From an uncultured Bacteroidales bacterium (GTDB taxonomy: Bacteria; Bacteroidota; Bacteroidia; Bacteroidales; FEN-979): a stretch of 14,144 nt of DNA. The stretch spans positions 1 to 14,144 of the forward strand of contig CAIYQH010000563.1 in assembly GCA_903928285.1 (NCBI GenBank), given 5' to 3'. Positions within the stretch are counted from its first letter, which is position 1; every line of letters starts with the position of its first letter. This document shows, piece by piece, positions 1 through 7,678 of the stretch. The position numbers and the translations under genes are program-made. The notes under the pieces were generated by a model. That model did not search any database. It saw only the letters and a list, made by a program, of their open reading frames with translations, and was not told the DNA's origin.

Positions 1-174
1 GCCCGATGGGCAGAAAAGGGATGATTCTTTTCCAAACAACCCGGCAGCCATCTCTTCCAGCTGATTTACCGTTGGGTCATCGCCAAAGACATCATCGCCC
101 ACCTTTGCCGAAAACATGCATTCGAGCATCTCCCTGGATGGGCGGGTCACTGTATCGCTTCTTAAATCAATCAT
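1..174 (-). CDS. ltaE: Low-specificity L-threonine aldolase, N-terminal fragment
   Basis: The first 58 codons of a gene running off the left edge; the start codon is ATG at 174-172. The translation opens with IDLRSDTVTRPS, continues with VGDDVFGDDPTVNQLEE and ends at SLFCPSG. These are the signature opening segments of the fold-type I, PLP-dependent threonine aldolases, which cleave L-threonine or L-allo-threonine to glycine and acetaldehyde in the cytoplasm. The PLP lysine lies beyond the window, so catalytic integrity cannot be judged. The gene lies 52 nt downstream of the hybrid kinase on the same strand, with a hairpin between them, so co-transcription is uncertain. No Shine-Dalgarno sequence precedes the start; the leader is AT-rich. 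Its product glycine is the substrate of the glycine cleavage system whose H protein is also in this window, but the two genes are 13 kb apart and no functional link is shown. Confidence 0.93.
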   Translation of the reverse strand, partial: MIDLRSDTVTRPSREMLECMFSAKVGDDVFGDDPTVNQLEEMAAGLFGKESSLFCPSG

Positions 175-203
175 AAAATAAATTATCTGGTAAAAGATTA
201 GTC

Positions 204-225
204 CCCGGCTACTCAAACAGCCGGG
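204..225 (-). terminator. Hairpin directly after the kinase stop codon, possible terminator
   Basis: A perfect 7-bp inverted repeat, CCCGGCT (204-210) and AGCCGGG (219-225), flanks an 8-nt loop. On the minus strand it begins one base after the TGA of the histidine kinase (229-227). The stem is GC-rich, but the T-rich stretch (TCTTTT) comes only about 6 nt after it, so it is not a textbook intrinsic terminator. It could end or attenuate the kinase transcript before the aldolase gene, or protect the mRNA 3' end. Confidence 0.45.
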
Positions 226-226
226 A

Positions 227-1966
227 TCAGTTGGGAAGGTGACGTTTCAACATACCGACCATCCCCTCCACATGGATTGGTTTGGAAAGATAGTCAACAC
301 AACCCGCCAGCAGCGCCTTTTCACGATCGCCTGCCATGGCATAAGCCGTGGTAGCAATAACAGGGACATCCGGGCGTATGCCCAGGATTCTTTGGGTCAC
401 CTCCTGGCCAGGGATATCGGGAAGCTTGAAATCCATCAGCACCAGGTCGATCTCCCTGTTTTCCATAAATATCTGTATGGCCTCCTCCCCGTTCCATGCA
501 TGCAGGATCTTCAGGTTGAACCGGGTCAGGATGATCTGGAGAAATTCAAAATTATAGCCCTCATCTTCCACCACGAGGATGATCTTTCCGTTGAAATTAG
601 CCGGAAGAGGCGTACCCGAGACAGTGTGGCTCATGATATGTCCCGATTTCCTGTAAGGCAGGTCAAACATGAACAGGGAACCTTTCCCGGGAACAGATTC
701 AAAACGGATCTCCCCTCCCATCTTCCTGACATAGGCCCTGGAGATGGAAAGTCCAAGCCCGGTACCGCCATATTGCCGTGCCAGACCCTTCTCAACCTGC
801 CAGAAACGGTTAAAGACGGCCTCCTCATGTTCAGGAGCAATCCCGATTCCCGTATCGGCAACGAAAAACTGAAGTTTATCGTCCTGCAGTTTATAGCCGA
901 AACTGATCTCCCCTTTTGAGGTAAATTTAAGGGCATTGGTAAGCAGATTATCCAGTATCTGCCTCGTTTTGGAGGGATCTCCGTAAATATTGCAGTCATT
1001 ACAGACCAGCTCTTTGAAAAGTGTCATCTTCAACCCCTTTTCAATGGCTTTTGGCCTGTAATTTTCCAGCAGGGAGTCCATCAGATCGTTCAAACAAAAA
1101 TCAACAGATTCAATGTCGAGCAGGCCGGCTTCAATTTTTGAAATATCAATAATGTCACTGACGATATGAAGAAGTTGCTGGCAGTTGTCGTTGATGATCT
1201 TCACGAACCGACCCCGCTCCTCTGCATCAACATCCGGTTCGGTTAGCAGTCCGGAAAAACCGATAATGCCGTTCATAGGAGTGCGGATCTCATGCGACAT
1301 ATTGGCAAGAAAGGCCGATTTCAGCCTGTCACTCTCCTCCGCCTTATCCTTGGCGCTGACAAGTTCGTTTTCAAATTGCTTACGGACCTCCATCTCATGA
1401 CTGAGGTCTTCCAGAAGATTCAGGGTGGCTGCCTGTGTTTGTTTCAGTTTGATGTTAGCTTTTTGCAGTTCCCGCTCGGTCTGCCTGCGCTCTTCCAACT
1501 CCTTTTCGATGGCAAGGGTGCGGGCCAACACCAGGGAGGTAAGTTCTGCCTTCTCGCTGCGTTGCATCACCACCGACGCCTTGATCCTGATCATGGCTTT
1601 GATCTGTGCAATCAGTTCAACCGGTTCGAGGGGTATCGACAGGAAGACATCCGCGCCGGCTTCCAGTGCATCAACACGTGTCTGGCGTTCGCCAGCCGGA
1701 TTGGTAAGGATAATCACAGGAATATGGTGAAGATTCTCATCGGCCTTTAACCTGCGGCAAACCCCCAGCATATCATGGCCCGGCATGACGGCATCCAGAA
1801 TAATGACATCAGGATCGGTCACGTATGCCGCTTCAACCCCGGCCTGTCCGGTCGCGGTAATAGTGAGGTTTGCTGTCGGGAATGCATCGCCGACGACTAC
1901 CCTGATGATATCCAGGTTAGCAGGATTATCGTCGATTGCAAGCAACCGGAGGGTTCCTTCTGCCAT
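227..1966 (-). CDS. Cytoplasmic hybrid sensor histidine kinase (REC-coiled coil-HisKA-HATPase-REC)
   Basis: A 579-residue hybrid histidine kinase. Residues about 6-128 form a receiver domain with acidic pair D12-D13 and phospho-acceptor D58 (VIILDAVMPG). Residues about 131-215 are a charged coiled coil. HisKA carries the phosphorylated histidine H225 in MSHEIRTPMNG. The ATPase domain has the N box around N344, G1 box DTGIGI (371-376) and G2 box GGTGLGL (400-406). Residues about 460-577 form a second receiver with D512 and lysine K562 (SKPI). There is no signal peptide, membrane segment or HPt domain, so it should act in the cytoplasm, with input probably arriving as phosphorylation or through partners. 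The first receiver has Ile111 (codon ATA, 1636-1634) where receivers normally have the switch lysine before proline, so its phosphorylation signalling may be altered. No separate response regulator is visible nearby. The gene starts 27 nt after the beta-propeller gene, suggesting co-transcription. Target genes are unknown. Confidence 0.95.
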   Translation of the reverse strand: MAEGTLRLLAIDDNPANLDIIRVVVGDAFPTANLTITATGQAGVEAAYVTDPDVIILDAVMPGHDMLGVCRRLKADENLHHIPVIILTNPAGERQTRVDALEAGADVFLSIPLEPVELIAQIKAMIRIKASVVMQRSEKAELTSLVLARTLAIEKELEERRQTERELQKANIKLKQTQAATLNLLEDLSHEMEVRKQFENELVSAKDKAEESDRLKSAFLANMSHEIRTPMNGIIGFSGLLTEPDVDAEERGRFVKIINDNCQQLLHIVSDIIDISKIEAGLLDIESVDFCLNDLMDSLLENYRPKAIEKGLKMTLFKELVCNDCNIYGDPSKTRQILDNLLTNALKFTSKGEISFGYKLQDDKLQFFVADTGIGIAPEHEEAVFNRFWQVEKGLARQYGGTGLGLSISRAYVRKMGGEIRFESVPGKGSLFMFDLPYRKSGHIMSHTVSGTPLPANFNGKIILVVEDEGYNFEFLQIILTRFNLKILHAWNGEEAIQIFMENREIDLVLMDFKLPDIPGQEVTQRILGIRPDVPVIATTAYAMAGDREKALLAGCVDYLSKPIHVEGMVGMLKRHLPN

Positions 1967-1993
1967 GATTCCGGGTTAATTTAGGAATTCAGG

Positions 1994-3001
1994 TTAACGG
2001 GAAACTACTAAAATTTTAAATGAACCGGGAACGATACTCCGTTTGCCGTTTTCAGTAGTCGCCTCTGCCGACGGAAGGTAGATTTTCCCGGTAGTGTCGT
2101 CATAGGTGATGGTGCGGGCGCTCTTACGGGTAGGAACCGTTTGAATAACCTTATAGGCATCCGGGCCATCCTGGTGCACTACCGTCAGGGTTCCGTCTCC
2201 GTTGGAGGAGATGGCATTGCGATCGGATGGTATGAAAATGATGCCGTCGCAACGGTCGCCCATGGGCAGGGTGGCCACAACCTTGCCGGAAGTGGCGTTC
2301 ATGACCACAATTTGTTTCGATTCACTGCAGGCTGAGAACAACCGTTCGTTTTTAATATCATAATCCAGTCCCGAAGGTTCCTTCCCCGGATCGAGAGGCC
2401 ATTCCGCTTCAATTTTCAGGGAAACAGCATCAAATTTCACGATCGTAGATTTATCCTCAATATTACAGAAAATCGTTCCTTTCCCGTTGGTAACGGCAGC
2501 TTCAGGTTTTCCCGAAACCGGCAGCGTCCCTACCACCGAATTCGTTTTTGCATCTATCGCAGTAACGGAATTGTCCCTGCCATTGAAGGTGAAAATCCTG
2601 TTGCTGAAGGCGTCATAAAGGATGGCATCAGGGTTTTTCCCGGTCTTGATCTTATCGACCACCTTTAATGTTTTCAGATCGAATACGATAACCGAATCAA
2701 GGCGGCCCGCAGTGATAAAACCTTTGTTCAGCGCCTGTACAATGGCAATGCCATGCACGCCGTTAGTGCCCGGGATCTGGCCGATACCCTTGTCGGTTTT
2801 CAAATCCACCACATCCACACAGGTACCATGTGAAATATAAAGGCGCTGGGCTGTCTTATCCACGGTAAGATAATCCCAGGAGCCGTTTCCATCCACGGGG
2901 ATGGTCCTTGTTACTTTATAATCTCCTTTCTGGCCTTGTGCAAATGAACATGGCAACGCCAGGAGGACTATTGCAAAAATAGTCAGGGAAGTGTTTTTCA
3001 T
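1994..3001 (-). CDS. Exported YncE/YVTN-type beta-propeller protein
   Basis: A 335-residue protein beginning with a signal peptide (about residues 1-22, hydrophobic run IFAIVLLALPCSF, likely cleaved near AQG), so it acts in the periplasm or beyond. The mature part is a series of repeats of about 42 residues with the pattern hydrophobic strand, D-x-K-T, strand, G-x-x-P; examples are VDVVDLKTDKGIG, VIVFDLKTLKVVDKIKTGKNP, VTAIDAKTNSVVGTLPVSGKP and IVVMNATSGKVVATLPMG. This is typical of seven-bladed YVTN/YncE-like propellers. Such proteins bind ligands or other proteins and are often annotated only by fold; I see no catalytic site. The GKNPDAILYD-type blade ends are well conserved. It is the first gene of a minus-strand run leading into the hybrid kinase 27 nt downstream, so an accessory or sensory role is possible but unproven. 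No Shine-Dalgarno sequence is seen before the ATG. Confidence 0.88.
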   Translation of the reverse strand: MKNTSLTIFAIVLLALPCSFAQGQKGDYKVTRTIPVDGNGSWDYLTVDKTAQRLYISHGTCVDVVDLKTDKGIGQIPGTNGVHGIAIVQALNKGFITAGRLDSVIVFDLKTLKVVDKIKTGKNPDAILYDAFSNRIFTFNGRDNSVTAIDAKTNSVVGTLPVSGKPEAAVTNGKGTIFCNIEDKSTIVKFDAVSLKIEAEWPLDPGKEPSGLDYDIKNERLFSACSESKQIVVMNATSGKVVATLPMGDRCDGIIFIPSDRNAISSNGDGTLTVVHQDGPDAYKVIQTVPTRKSARTITYDDTTGKIYLPSAEATTENGKRSIVPGSFKILVVSR

Positions 3002-3103
3002 AATGTTGTTTTATAACGGTTGGATATTTTTTCACCAATGAACGAAAATAGGTAATTTTTTTATACCGAATTTGCTTTTTCTTACATTTACAAAAAAAAG
3101 AAT
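3002..3103. promoter_or_regulatory. Divergent intergenic region between propeller gene and small exported protein
   Basis: About 100 bases of strongly AT-rich sequence separate two divergently transcribed genes, so promoters for both must lie here or inside the genes. On the minus strand, TATTTTCG upstream of the propeller gene differs by one base from the Bacteroidota -7 consensus TAnnTTTG. On the plus strand, TACATTTA (3084-3091) is likewise one base off. Neither has a convincing TTG-type -33 element. I therefore call the region but not exact promoter boxes. Confidence 0.45.
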
Positions 3104-3754
3104 GTGGCAAAATTCATAACATTGATTTTCAGCCTTTTGATAATTTCCCTGGGGTTATCAGCACAGCCCCCCCGGACCACGGTTTCGGTGGCTGTAAAAA
3201 AAGTATCGTCAAATACAGATACCGTCGGAAAAAAGGAGCCTGTCAGCGCTGCAAAACAGACCCAACCAGACGTGAAGCATGTGCGCAAAGACACCCGCCC
3301 ACTGAAGGACCGGATTGACTTTGATATAAAAACAGGTTTCTGGGTCAATACCAGGCAGGTTTTTGGCGAGATAACCCTGCTTGTTACGTACCGCTTTCCA
3401 AAGATTCTGAGTATAGGAGCAGGGCCGACGTACATCTATAACTACCAGCGGGGCGATAAGCAAAACCTCAACGGCTGGGGCGGGAAAATCGTCTCAAGGG
3501 CACAGTTGCTTAAGTTTTTTTATCTTTGGACCGAATACCAGGGCATCAGCAATCAGTATATCAGCGGGTATAACGCTGACAACGCACCCATCCGCAGTCA
3601 TACGTATGTCGGATCATGGTGTGTCGGGGCCGGTTTAAATATCAGGATCGGACGCAAATCAGGCATCAATATGTCGGTTATGTACGACCTCCTGCAGCCC
3701 AAACATTCCCCCTATTACAACAATACCATATTCTGCCTTGGATTCTCCATATAA
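3104..3754 (+). CDS. Small exported protein, probable outer-membrane beta-barrel, function unknown
   Basis: A 216-residue protein with an N-terminal signal peptide (FITLIFSLLIISLGLSAQ, cleavage likely after residue 20). A hydrophilic Thr/Lys/Pro-rich segment (about 21-70) contains no recognised motif. From about residue 75 onward, alternating hydrophobic and polar residues rich in Gly, Tyr and Trp suggest six or more antiparallel strands, and the chain ends in an aromatic-containing strand (FCLGFSI), as in many outer-membrane barrels. The start is taken as GTG at 3104. An ATG overlaps it by one base (3102-3104), but that frame stops after five codons, and no in-frame ATG is found upstream. 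The gene is 66 nt before the class D beta-lactamase fusion gene on the same strand, so the two may be co-transcribed. I do not recognise a named family; the barrel assignment is inference from composition and strand pattern. Confidence 0.75.
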   Translation: MAKFITLIFSLLIISLGLSAQPPRTTVSVAVKKVSSNTDTVGKKEPVSAAKQTQPDVKHVRKDTRPLKDRIDFDIKTGFWVNTRQVFGEITLLVTYRFPKILSIGAGPTYIYNYQRGDKQNLNGWGGKIVSRAQLLKFFYLWTEYQGISNQYISGYNADNAPIRSHTYVGSWCVGAGLNIRIGRKSGINMSVMYDLLQPKHSPYYNNTIFCLGFSI

Positions 3755-3820
3755 CCGGAGCCTGCCCCTCTCCCTGAAAACCCATGACATGGAACCTGAA
3801 ACCGGCATCAAACTGAAACT

Positions 3821-5086
3821 ATGAAAATAAAAACTTACCTGGCCCTTTTCCTGGTTACCTGGCTGAATATCCGCCAGCCTGTTTTTGCCCAGCAGCCGGA
3901 AGACAAGGTGAAAGCAACATTGAATCTCTTTATGGATCAATGGCACAACAATGCGGCCACCGGAAATTTCGAAGCCTATACCGGTGCCATGAGCCAGCAG
4001 GGAGTATATATCGGGACTGATGCCACGGAACACTGGACAACCTCCGAATTCAGACAATGGTGCAAACCCTGGTTCGACCGTGGACGCACCTGGTCATTCA
4101 AGGCTGTCAACCGCAATATCTACCTGAATGCCGAACGCACAACGGCCTGGTTTGATGAGGTGCTGACAACCAGGATGGGCCTCTGCCGGGGCTCCGGGGT
4201 AATCAGCAAACACGAGGGGGAATGGAAAATTGAACAGTATGTACTCTCGCCCACGGTTCCCAATGACCTGATGAAGCGCGTGACGGAGGAAAAACGGGAA
4301 GCCGACTCCCTCCTGGTTCCCTATATCGCCAATGGGGTAAAGGAGCCTGCTGCATCGCTGAAACTGCAGGCTCTCTTTGACAAATACCGGATGACAGGCA
4401 CCATCCTGATAACCGACACTTCGAACCGGGAATACTACGGTTATAATCCCGCCAGGTGGGACAGCGGTTACCTTCCTGCATCAACCTTTAAAATCGTGAA
4501 TACCCTGATCGGCCTGGAAACCGGCGCAACCGACACCTCTTATGTTTTCCTCTGGAAAGGGGATGCCCGCAAACTCCCGGAGTGGGAAAGAAATCTGAAA
4601 TTGAGAGAGGCTTTCAGCCTTTCCTGCGTCCCTTGTTACCAGGAGTTGGCCAGGAAGATCGGTTCTGAAACGATGAACTCCTATCTGGCAAAACTAGGTT
4701 ACGGCTCCATGGATGTCGGTCCCGGCAATATCGACAGGTTCTGGCTGGAAGGCAGGTCAAGGATCACGCCGCGGCAGCAGGTCGGTTTTATCAGGAGATT
4801 TTACGCGGAGACACTCCCGTTGTCACATAACGTCATGAAGGCTGTGAAGGAGATCATGGTTGTCGAAACCACTGACAATTACAGGCTTAGCGGAAAAACC
4901 GGATGGGCAGTCCGCGATGGCAACAATTACGGTTGGTTCGTGGGATACGTTGAAACAGGCGGCAAAGTCTATTTCGTGGCCACTCTGGTCGAACCGCGCG
5001 ACCAGAAGGATGTTACGGATTTTGCAGCCGCACGAAAGCTGATCACCATGGAAGCGTTCAGGATCCTTGGCTTCATCGGCCGCTGA
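3821..5086 (+). CDS. Exported SnoaL/NTF2-like domain fused to class D (OXA-type) beta-lactamase domain
   Basis: A 421-residue protein with a signal peptide (about 1-24, ending VFAQ). Residues about 28-148 match a SnoaL_3/NTF2-like domain: a WFDE segment near 110-113 and the terminal pattern GEWKIEQYVLSPTVPNDL. A short charged linker (150-170) follows. Residues about 175-421 are a class D serine beta-lactamase domain: nucleophile motif S221-T222-F223-K224 (STFK), S268-C269-V270 (SxV), Y294-G295-S296 where YGN is usual, conserved W308 in FWLEG, and K359-T360-G361 followed by a W of GWFVGYVE. K224 is the lysine that is carboxylated in OXA enzymes. The domain should hydrolyse beta-lactams in the periplasm through a serine acyl-enzyme, but the YGN to YGS change and the N-terminal fusion make its substrate range uncertain. 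C269 and C272 form a CVPC motif next to the active site. A role as a peptidoglycan-related or penicillin-sensing protein is an alternative. Ordinary OXA enzymes are about 265-275 residues and lack the N-terminal domain. Confidence 0.9.
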   Translation: MKIKTYLALFLVTWLNIRQPVFAQQPEDKVKATLNLFMDQWHNNAATGNFEAYTGAMSQQGVYIGTDATEHWTTSEFRQWCKPWFDRGRTWSFKAVNRNIYLNAERTTAWFDEVLTTRMGLCRGSGVISKHEGEWKIEQYVLSPTVPNDLMKRVTEEKREADSLLVPYIANGVKEPAASLKLQALFDKYRMTGTILITDTSNREYYGYNPARWDSGYLPASTFKIVNTLIGLETGATDTSYVFLWKGDARKLPEWERNLKLREAFSLSCVPCYQELARKIGSETMNSYLAKLGYGSMDVGPGNIDRFWLEGRSRITPRQQVGFIRRFYAETLPLSHNVMKAVKEIMVVETTDNYRLSGKTGWAVRDGNNYGWFVGYVETGGKVYFVATLVEPRDQKDVTDFAAARKLITMEAFRILGFIGR

Positions 5087-5277
5087 TTTCAGGTCAGCCA
5101 GCTTGGCCGGCGAGGGGAGATCATCCGGAAGGCGTGAGCATAAATAATGTGGTACGGTTTTTGAACATTAAATGGCTGGTCTTAAAAATACTATTCAACC
5201 TGCCTTTTAAAGAATAACCGGTAAATATCCAGGGAACCCTGTCGGTCCATTCATATTTATCCCAATAAAATCAACAC

Positions 5278-7557
5278 ATGAAGAAACTTCATATTCTGGT
5301 CATCATCTCGGGATTGATGTTAATCATCCTGGCCAGTTGTCACAAAAACATCACCACGGAAACCGATACGGTAACTTCGATGGATAAGCTGAAGGTCGCT
5401 GCCGGTTTTGACTGGGAATCGAGCCGGCTGATCACCCTGGGTATTGGTGTTGATCTGCAGGAGGCGAACATCGGTTCGTTGTACCGGGTTTCGGTTTACG
5501 ATCAGAATCCTGCCATGGGAGGGAACCTTTTGGTTATGGGGGCAGCCGGTTACCTCGCCCCCTTTGAATATGCGCTGAGAATACCAACCCTGCAGCAGAA
5601 AATATATGTAGTGGCGGAAGACGGCACCGGCTTTTCAAAGCTTGACAGCATCAACGTTTCCGACAATATCAGTTATACCTTTTCACAAACCCTCTTCAAA
5701 AGCAGCCAGAACAGCTCATCCGATCCTGACTGCAGCGGGGCGACTCCCGCCAAAACACTTTCAGGAAGCCAGAGCGTTACCATCAACAACGGCACCTGGT
5801 ATGTAACCGGGAACTTCACAGGTTCTGTCAATTTTGGCAGCAGCGGTGCATCCATCAATGTTTGCGGCACTTTTCACCCGCAAAACATCAACAACATGGG
5901 AACAGGCTGTAACATTACCGTCACCCAGGGAGGAACCTTCCAGATGGACAACAGCCTGGTCATGGGCAATGGCTCCAGACTGACCCTGTACAGCAATTCG
6001 CACATCCTGCTGGGAGGGTTAAACATGAACGGTACGACTCCCAGGATCATCAACTATGGAACCGATTTTGTGATCAATTCCCAGTTTTCCCCCAACGGGT
6101 CGCTGGAGAATTACGGTTCGATGGTCATGAACGGCGGGCTCAACGTAAATTCAACGGCAACCCTGTTTGTATCAACGGGATCGCTTGCCATAAACGGCAA
6201 CTTCAACCTCAATACCACCTTTACCAACAACGGTTCCATCGACGTTACGGGCCAGTTTAACCTGAACAGCGGTGCTACCCTGTATCACAACTGCAAGATG
6301 ACCGTTCACCAGAACATGAACCTCAACAGCGGCAACCTTACCCTGAACGGTGCCTACCTGAAGGAGACAGGCTCGCTCACGATCAACAGCGGGGCAACTG
6401 TGCTGCTGAAAAACAACTCCATGCTGTCAACCTCTACCTATATGCAGAATACCGACGTGCAGGGTACGGGAGGCAGGAGTGAGATCAAGGTCAGCACTTC
6501 GGGCACCATCAACGGGCAAAGCAAGGTAACCGGGTCAATTGAGATGGTAACCCCTTCGGGAACGCTCACCAGCGGGACCAGCGCAAATTTCATCAATGGG
6601 GCAAAACTTTTTAAAATAACTTCCGGGACCAATGTCATCCCCGTCTCAACCTGCAACCCCGAAGGGATTGGCGGCACTCCGCCTCCCACCGATACCGATG
6701 GCGATGGCGTTCCCGACAATCTCGACAAATATCCCTCCGATCCCACGCGGGCTTTTGACAACTACTACCCTTCCCAGACAACCTATGGCACACTGGCCTT
6801 CGAAGATTTATGGCCATCAAAGGGCGATTATGACTTGAATGACCTGGTGGTGGATTACCAGTTCCTGGTCGTGACCAATGCCCAGAACAAAGTGGTTGAT
6901 ATAAAGCCCAGGTTCTATGTCAGGGCAGCAGGCGCAGGTCTCAGCAATGGTTTTGGATTCCAGATCGACGGTGTTTTACCGGGGCAGGTGGCCTCTGTTA
7001 CCGGCACATCGTTGCTGCACGGTTATATCTCCAACGCTTCCAACGGGGTCGAAAATGACCAGGCCAAAGCCGTTGTGGTCGTTTTCGACAACTACAACAA
7101 TGTCATCCACCGTGAGGGAAATAACGGCTATTACAATACCGATCCGGCGCTACCCAAAAGTACGGGGGATACGGTCAAAATCAACATTCACCTGGCATCG
7201 CCGCTGGCGCAGTCGGTGGTTGGATCCCCGCCCTACAACCCCTTCCTGATTAAAAACATGACCCGCTCTGTGGAGGTCCACCTGCCGGATCACCCACCCA
7301 CTTCAAAGGCGGATATCACCCTTTTCGGAACCGGAAACGACAATTCCAGCGCAACAACCGGACGGTACTATAAAACATCCTCCAACCTGCCCTGGGCGAT
7401 TAACCTGCCTGCAAAATTCGACTACACCTCCGAACATATCCCGATCATCCAGGGGTTTACGCACTTTGCCTCATGGGCGCAGTCGTCGGGCGTCCAGTTC
7501 ACCGATTGGTATACCGCCAAATCCGGATACCGGGATGCTGCCAAGATTTTTCATTGA
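5278..7557 (+). CDS. LruC-domain lipoprotein with beta-helix-like repeat region
   Basis: A 759-residue predicted lipoprotein: hydrophobic signal segment followed by lipobox LASC, with the lipidated cysteine at C21. Residues about 30-140 form a beta-rich N-terminal domain containing FDWESSRLITLGIGV. From about 155 to 440 the chain is Asn/Gly/Ser/Thr-rich with imperfect rungs of about 20 residues (FNLNSGATLYHN, MNLNSGNLTLNGA, LTINSGATVLLKNN), suggesting a right-handed beta-helix. At 472-480, DTDGDGVPD plus LDKYPSDPTRAFDNYYPS resembles a thrombospondin type 3 calcium-binding loop. The C-terminal 250 residues carry the LruC/DUF4842 hallmark FEDLWPSKGDYDLNDLVVDY. LruC was named from a Leptospira lipoprotein; in Bacteroidota such proteins are surface or periplasmic with no defined function. 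No type IX C-terminal sorting domain is seen. The ATG lacks a Shine-Dalgarno sequence. The 191 nt upstream contain no clear promoter. Adhesion or polysaccharide binding is possible but unproven. Confidence 0.88.
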   Translation: MKKLHILVIISGLMLIILASCHKNITTETDTVTSMDKLKVAAGFDWESSRLITLGIGVDLQEANIGSLYRVSVYDQNPAMGGNLLVMGAAGYLAPFEYALRIPTLQQKIYVVAEDGTGFSKLDSINVSDNISYTFSQTLFKSSQNSSSDPDCSGATPAKTLSGSQSVTINNGTWYVTGNFTGSVNFGSSGASINVCGTFHPQNINNMGTGCNITVTQGGTFQMDNSLVMGNGSRLTLYSNSHILLGGLNMNGTTPRIINYGTDFVINSQFSPNGSLENYGSMVMNGGLNVNSTATLFVSTGSLAINGNFNLNTTFTNNGSIDVTGQFNLNSGATLYHNCKMTVHQNMNLNSGNLTLNGAYLKETGSLTINSGATVLLKNNSMLSTSTYMQNTDVQGTGGRSEIKVSTSGTINGQSKVTGSIEMVTPSGTLTSGTSANFINGAKLFKITSGTNVIPVSTCNPEGIGGTPPPTDTDGDGVPDNLDKYPSDPTRAFDNYYPSQTTYGTLAFEDLWPSKGDYDLNDLVVDYQFLVVTNAQNKVVDIKPRFYVRAAGAGLSNGFGFQIDGVLPGQVASVTGTSLLHGYISNASNGVENDQAKAVVVVFDNYNNVIHREGNNGYYNTDPALPKSTGDTVKINIHLASPLAQSVVGSPPYNPFLIKNMTRSVEVHLPDHPPTSKADITLFGTGNDNSSATTGRYYKTSSNLPWAINLPAKFDYTSEHIPIIQGFTHFASWAQSSGVQFTDWYTAKSGYRDAAKIFH

Positions 7558-7648
7558 TCCCCGATCTTCAGCCGTTCGCTGACCGCGTTGACATGACCGA
7601 CCGGGGTTTGCTACCACAGAGGACTGAAGTTCCGATGTAAAAATCAGA

Positions 7649-7656
7649 TATCTTTG
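7649..7656 (+). promoter_or_regulatory. TAnnTTTG-type -7 promoter element for uvrC
   Basis: TATCTTTG followed by CA exactly matches the -7 consensus (TAnnTTTG) of the principal Bacteroidota sigma factor. It lies 22 nt before the GTG start of uvrC, predicting a very short leader. The expected TTG-like -33 element about 20 nt upstream is weak (around GAAGTTCC). The match suggests uvrC is transcribed independently of the lipoprotein gene. Confidence 0.6.
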
Positions 7657-7678
7657 CATCGAAAATCCCATAAAAATC

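Noticed and set aside
239..919. A 226-codon plus-strand open frame antisense to the histidine kinase
   Set aside because: It mirrors a conserved kinase gene on the other strand and its translation has no signal peptide, domain or coherent composition.
5230..5241. Palindrome CAGGG-AA-CCCTG upstream of the LruC lipoprotein gene
   Set aside because: The 2-nt centre is too small for a hairpin loop, and without a second copy there is no support for an operator.
6180..6420. Possible DNA-level tandem repeats in the lipoprotein gene
   Set aside because: The repetition is visible at protein level (NLNSG units) but the DNA copies differ at many positions, so this is an old protein repeat rather than a recent tandem duplication.
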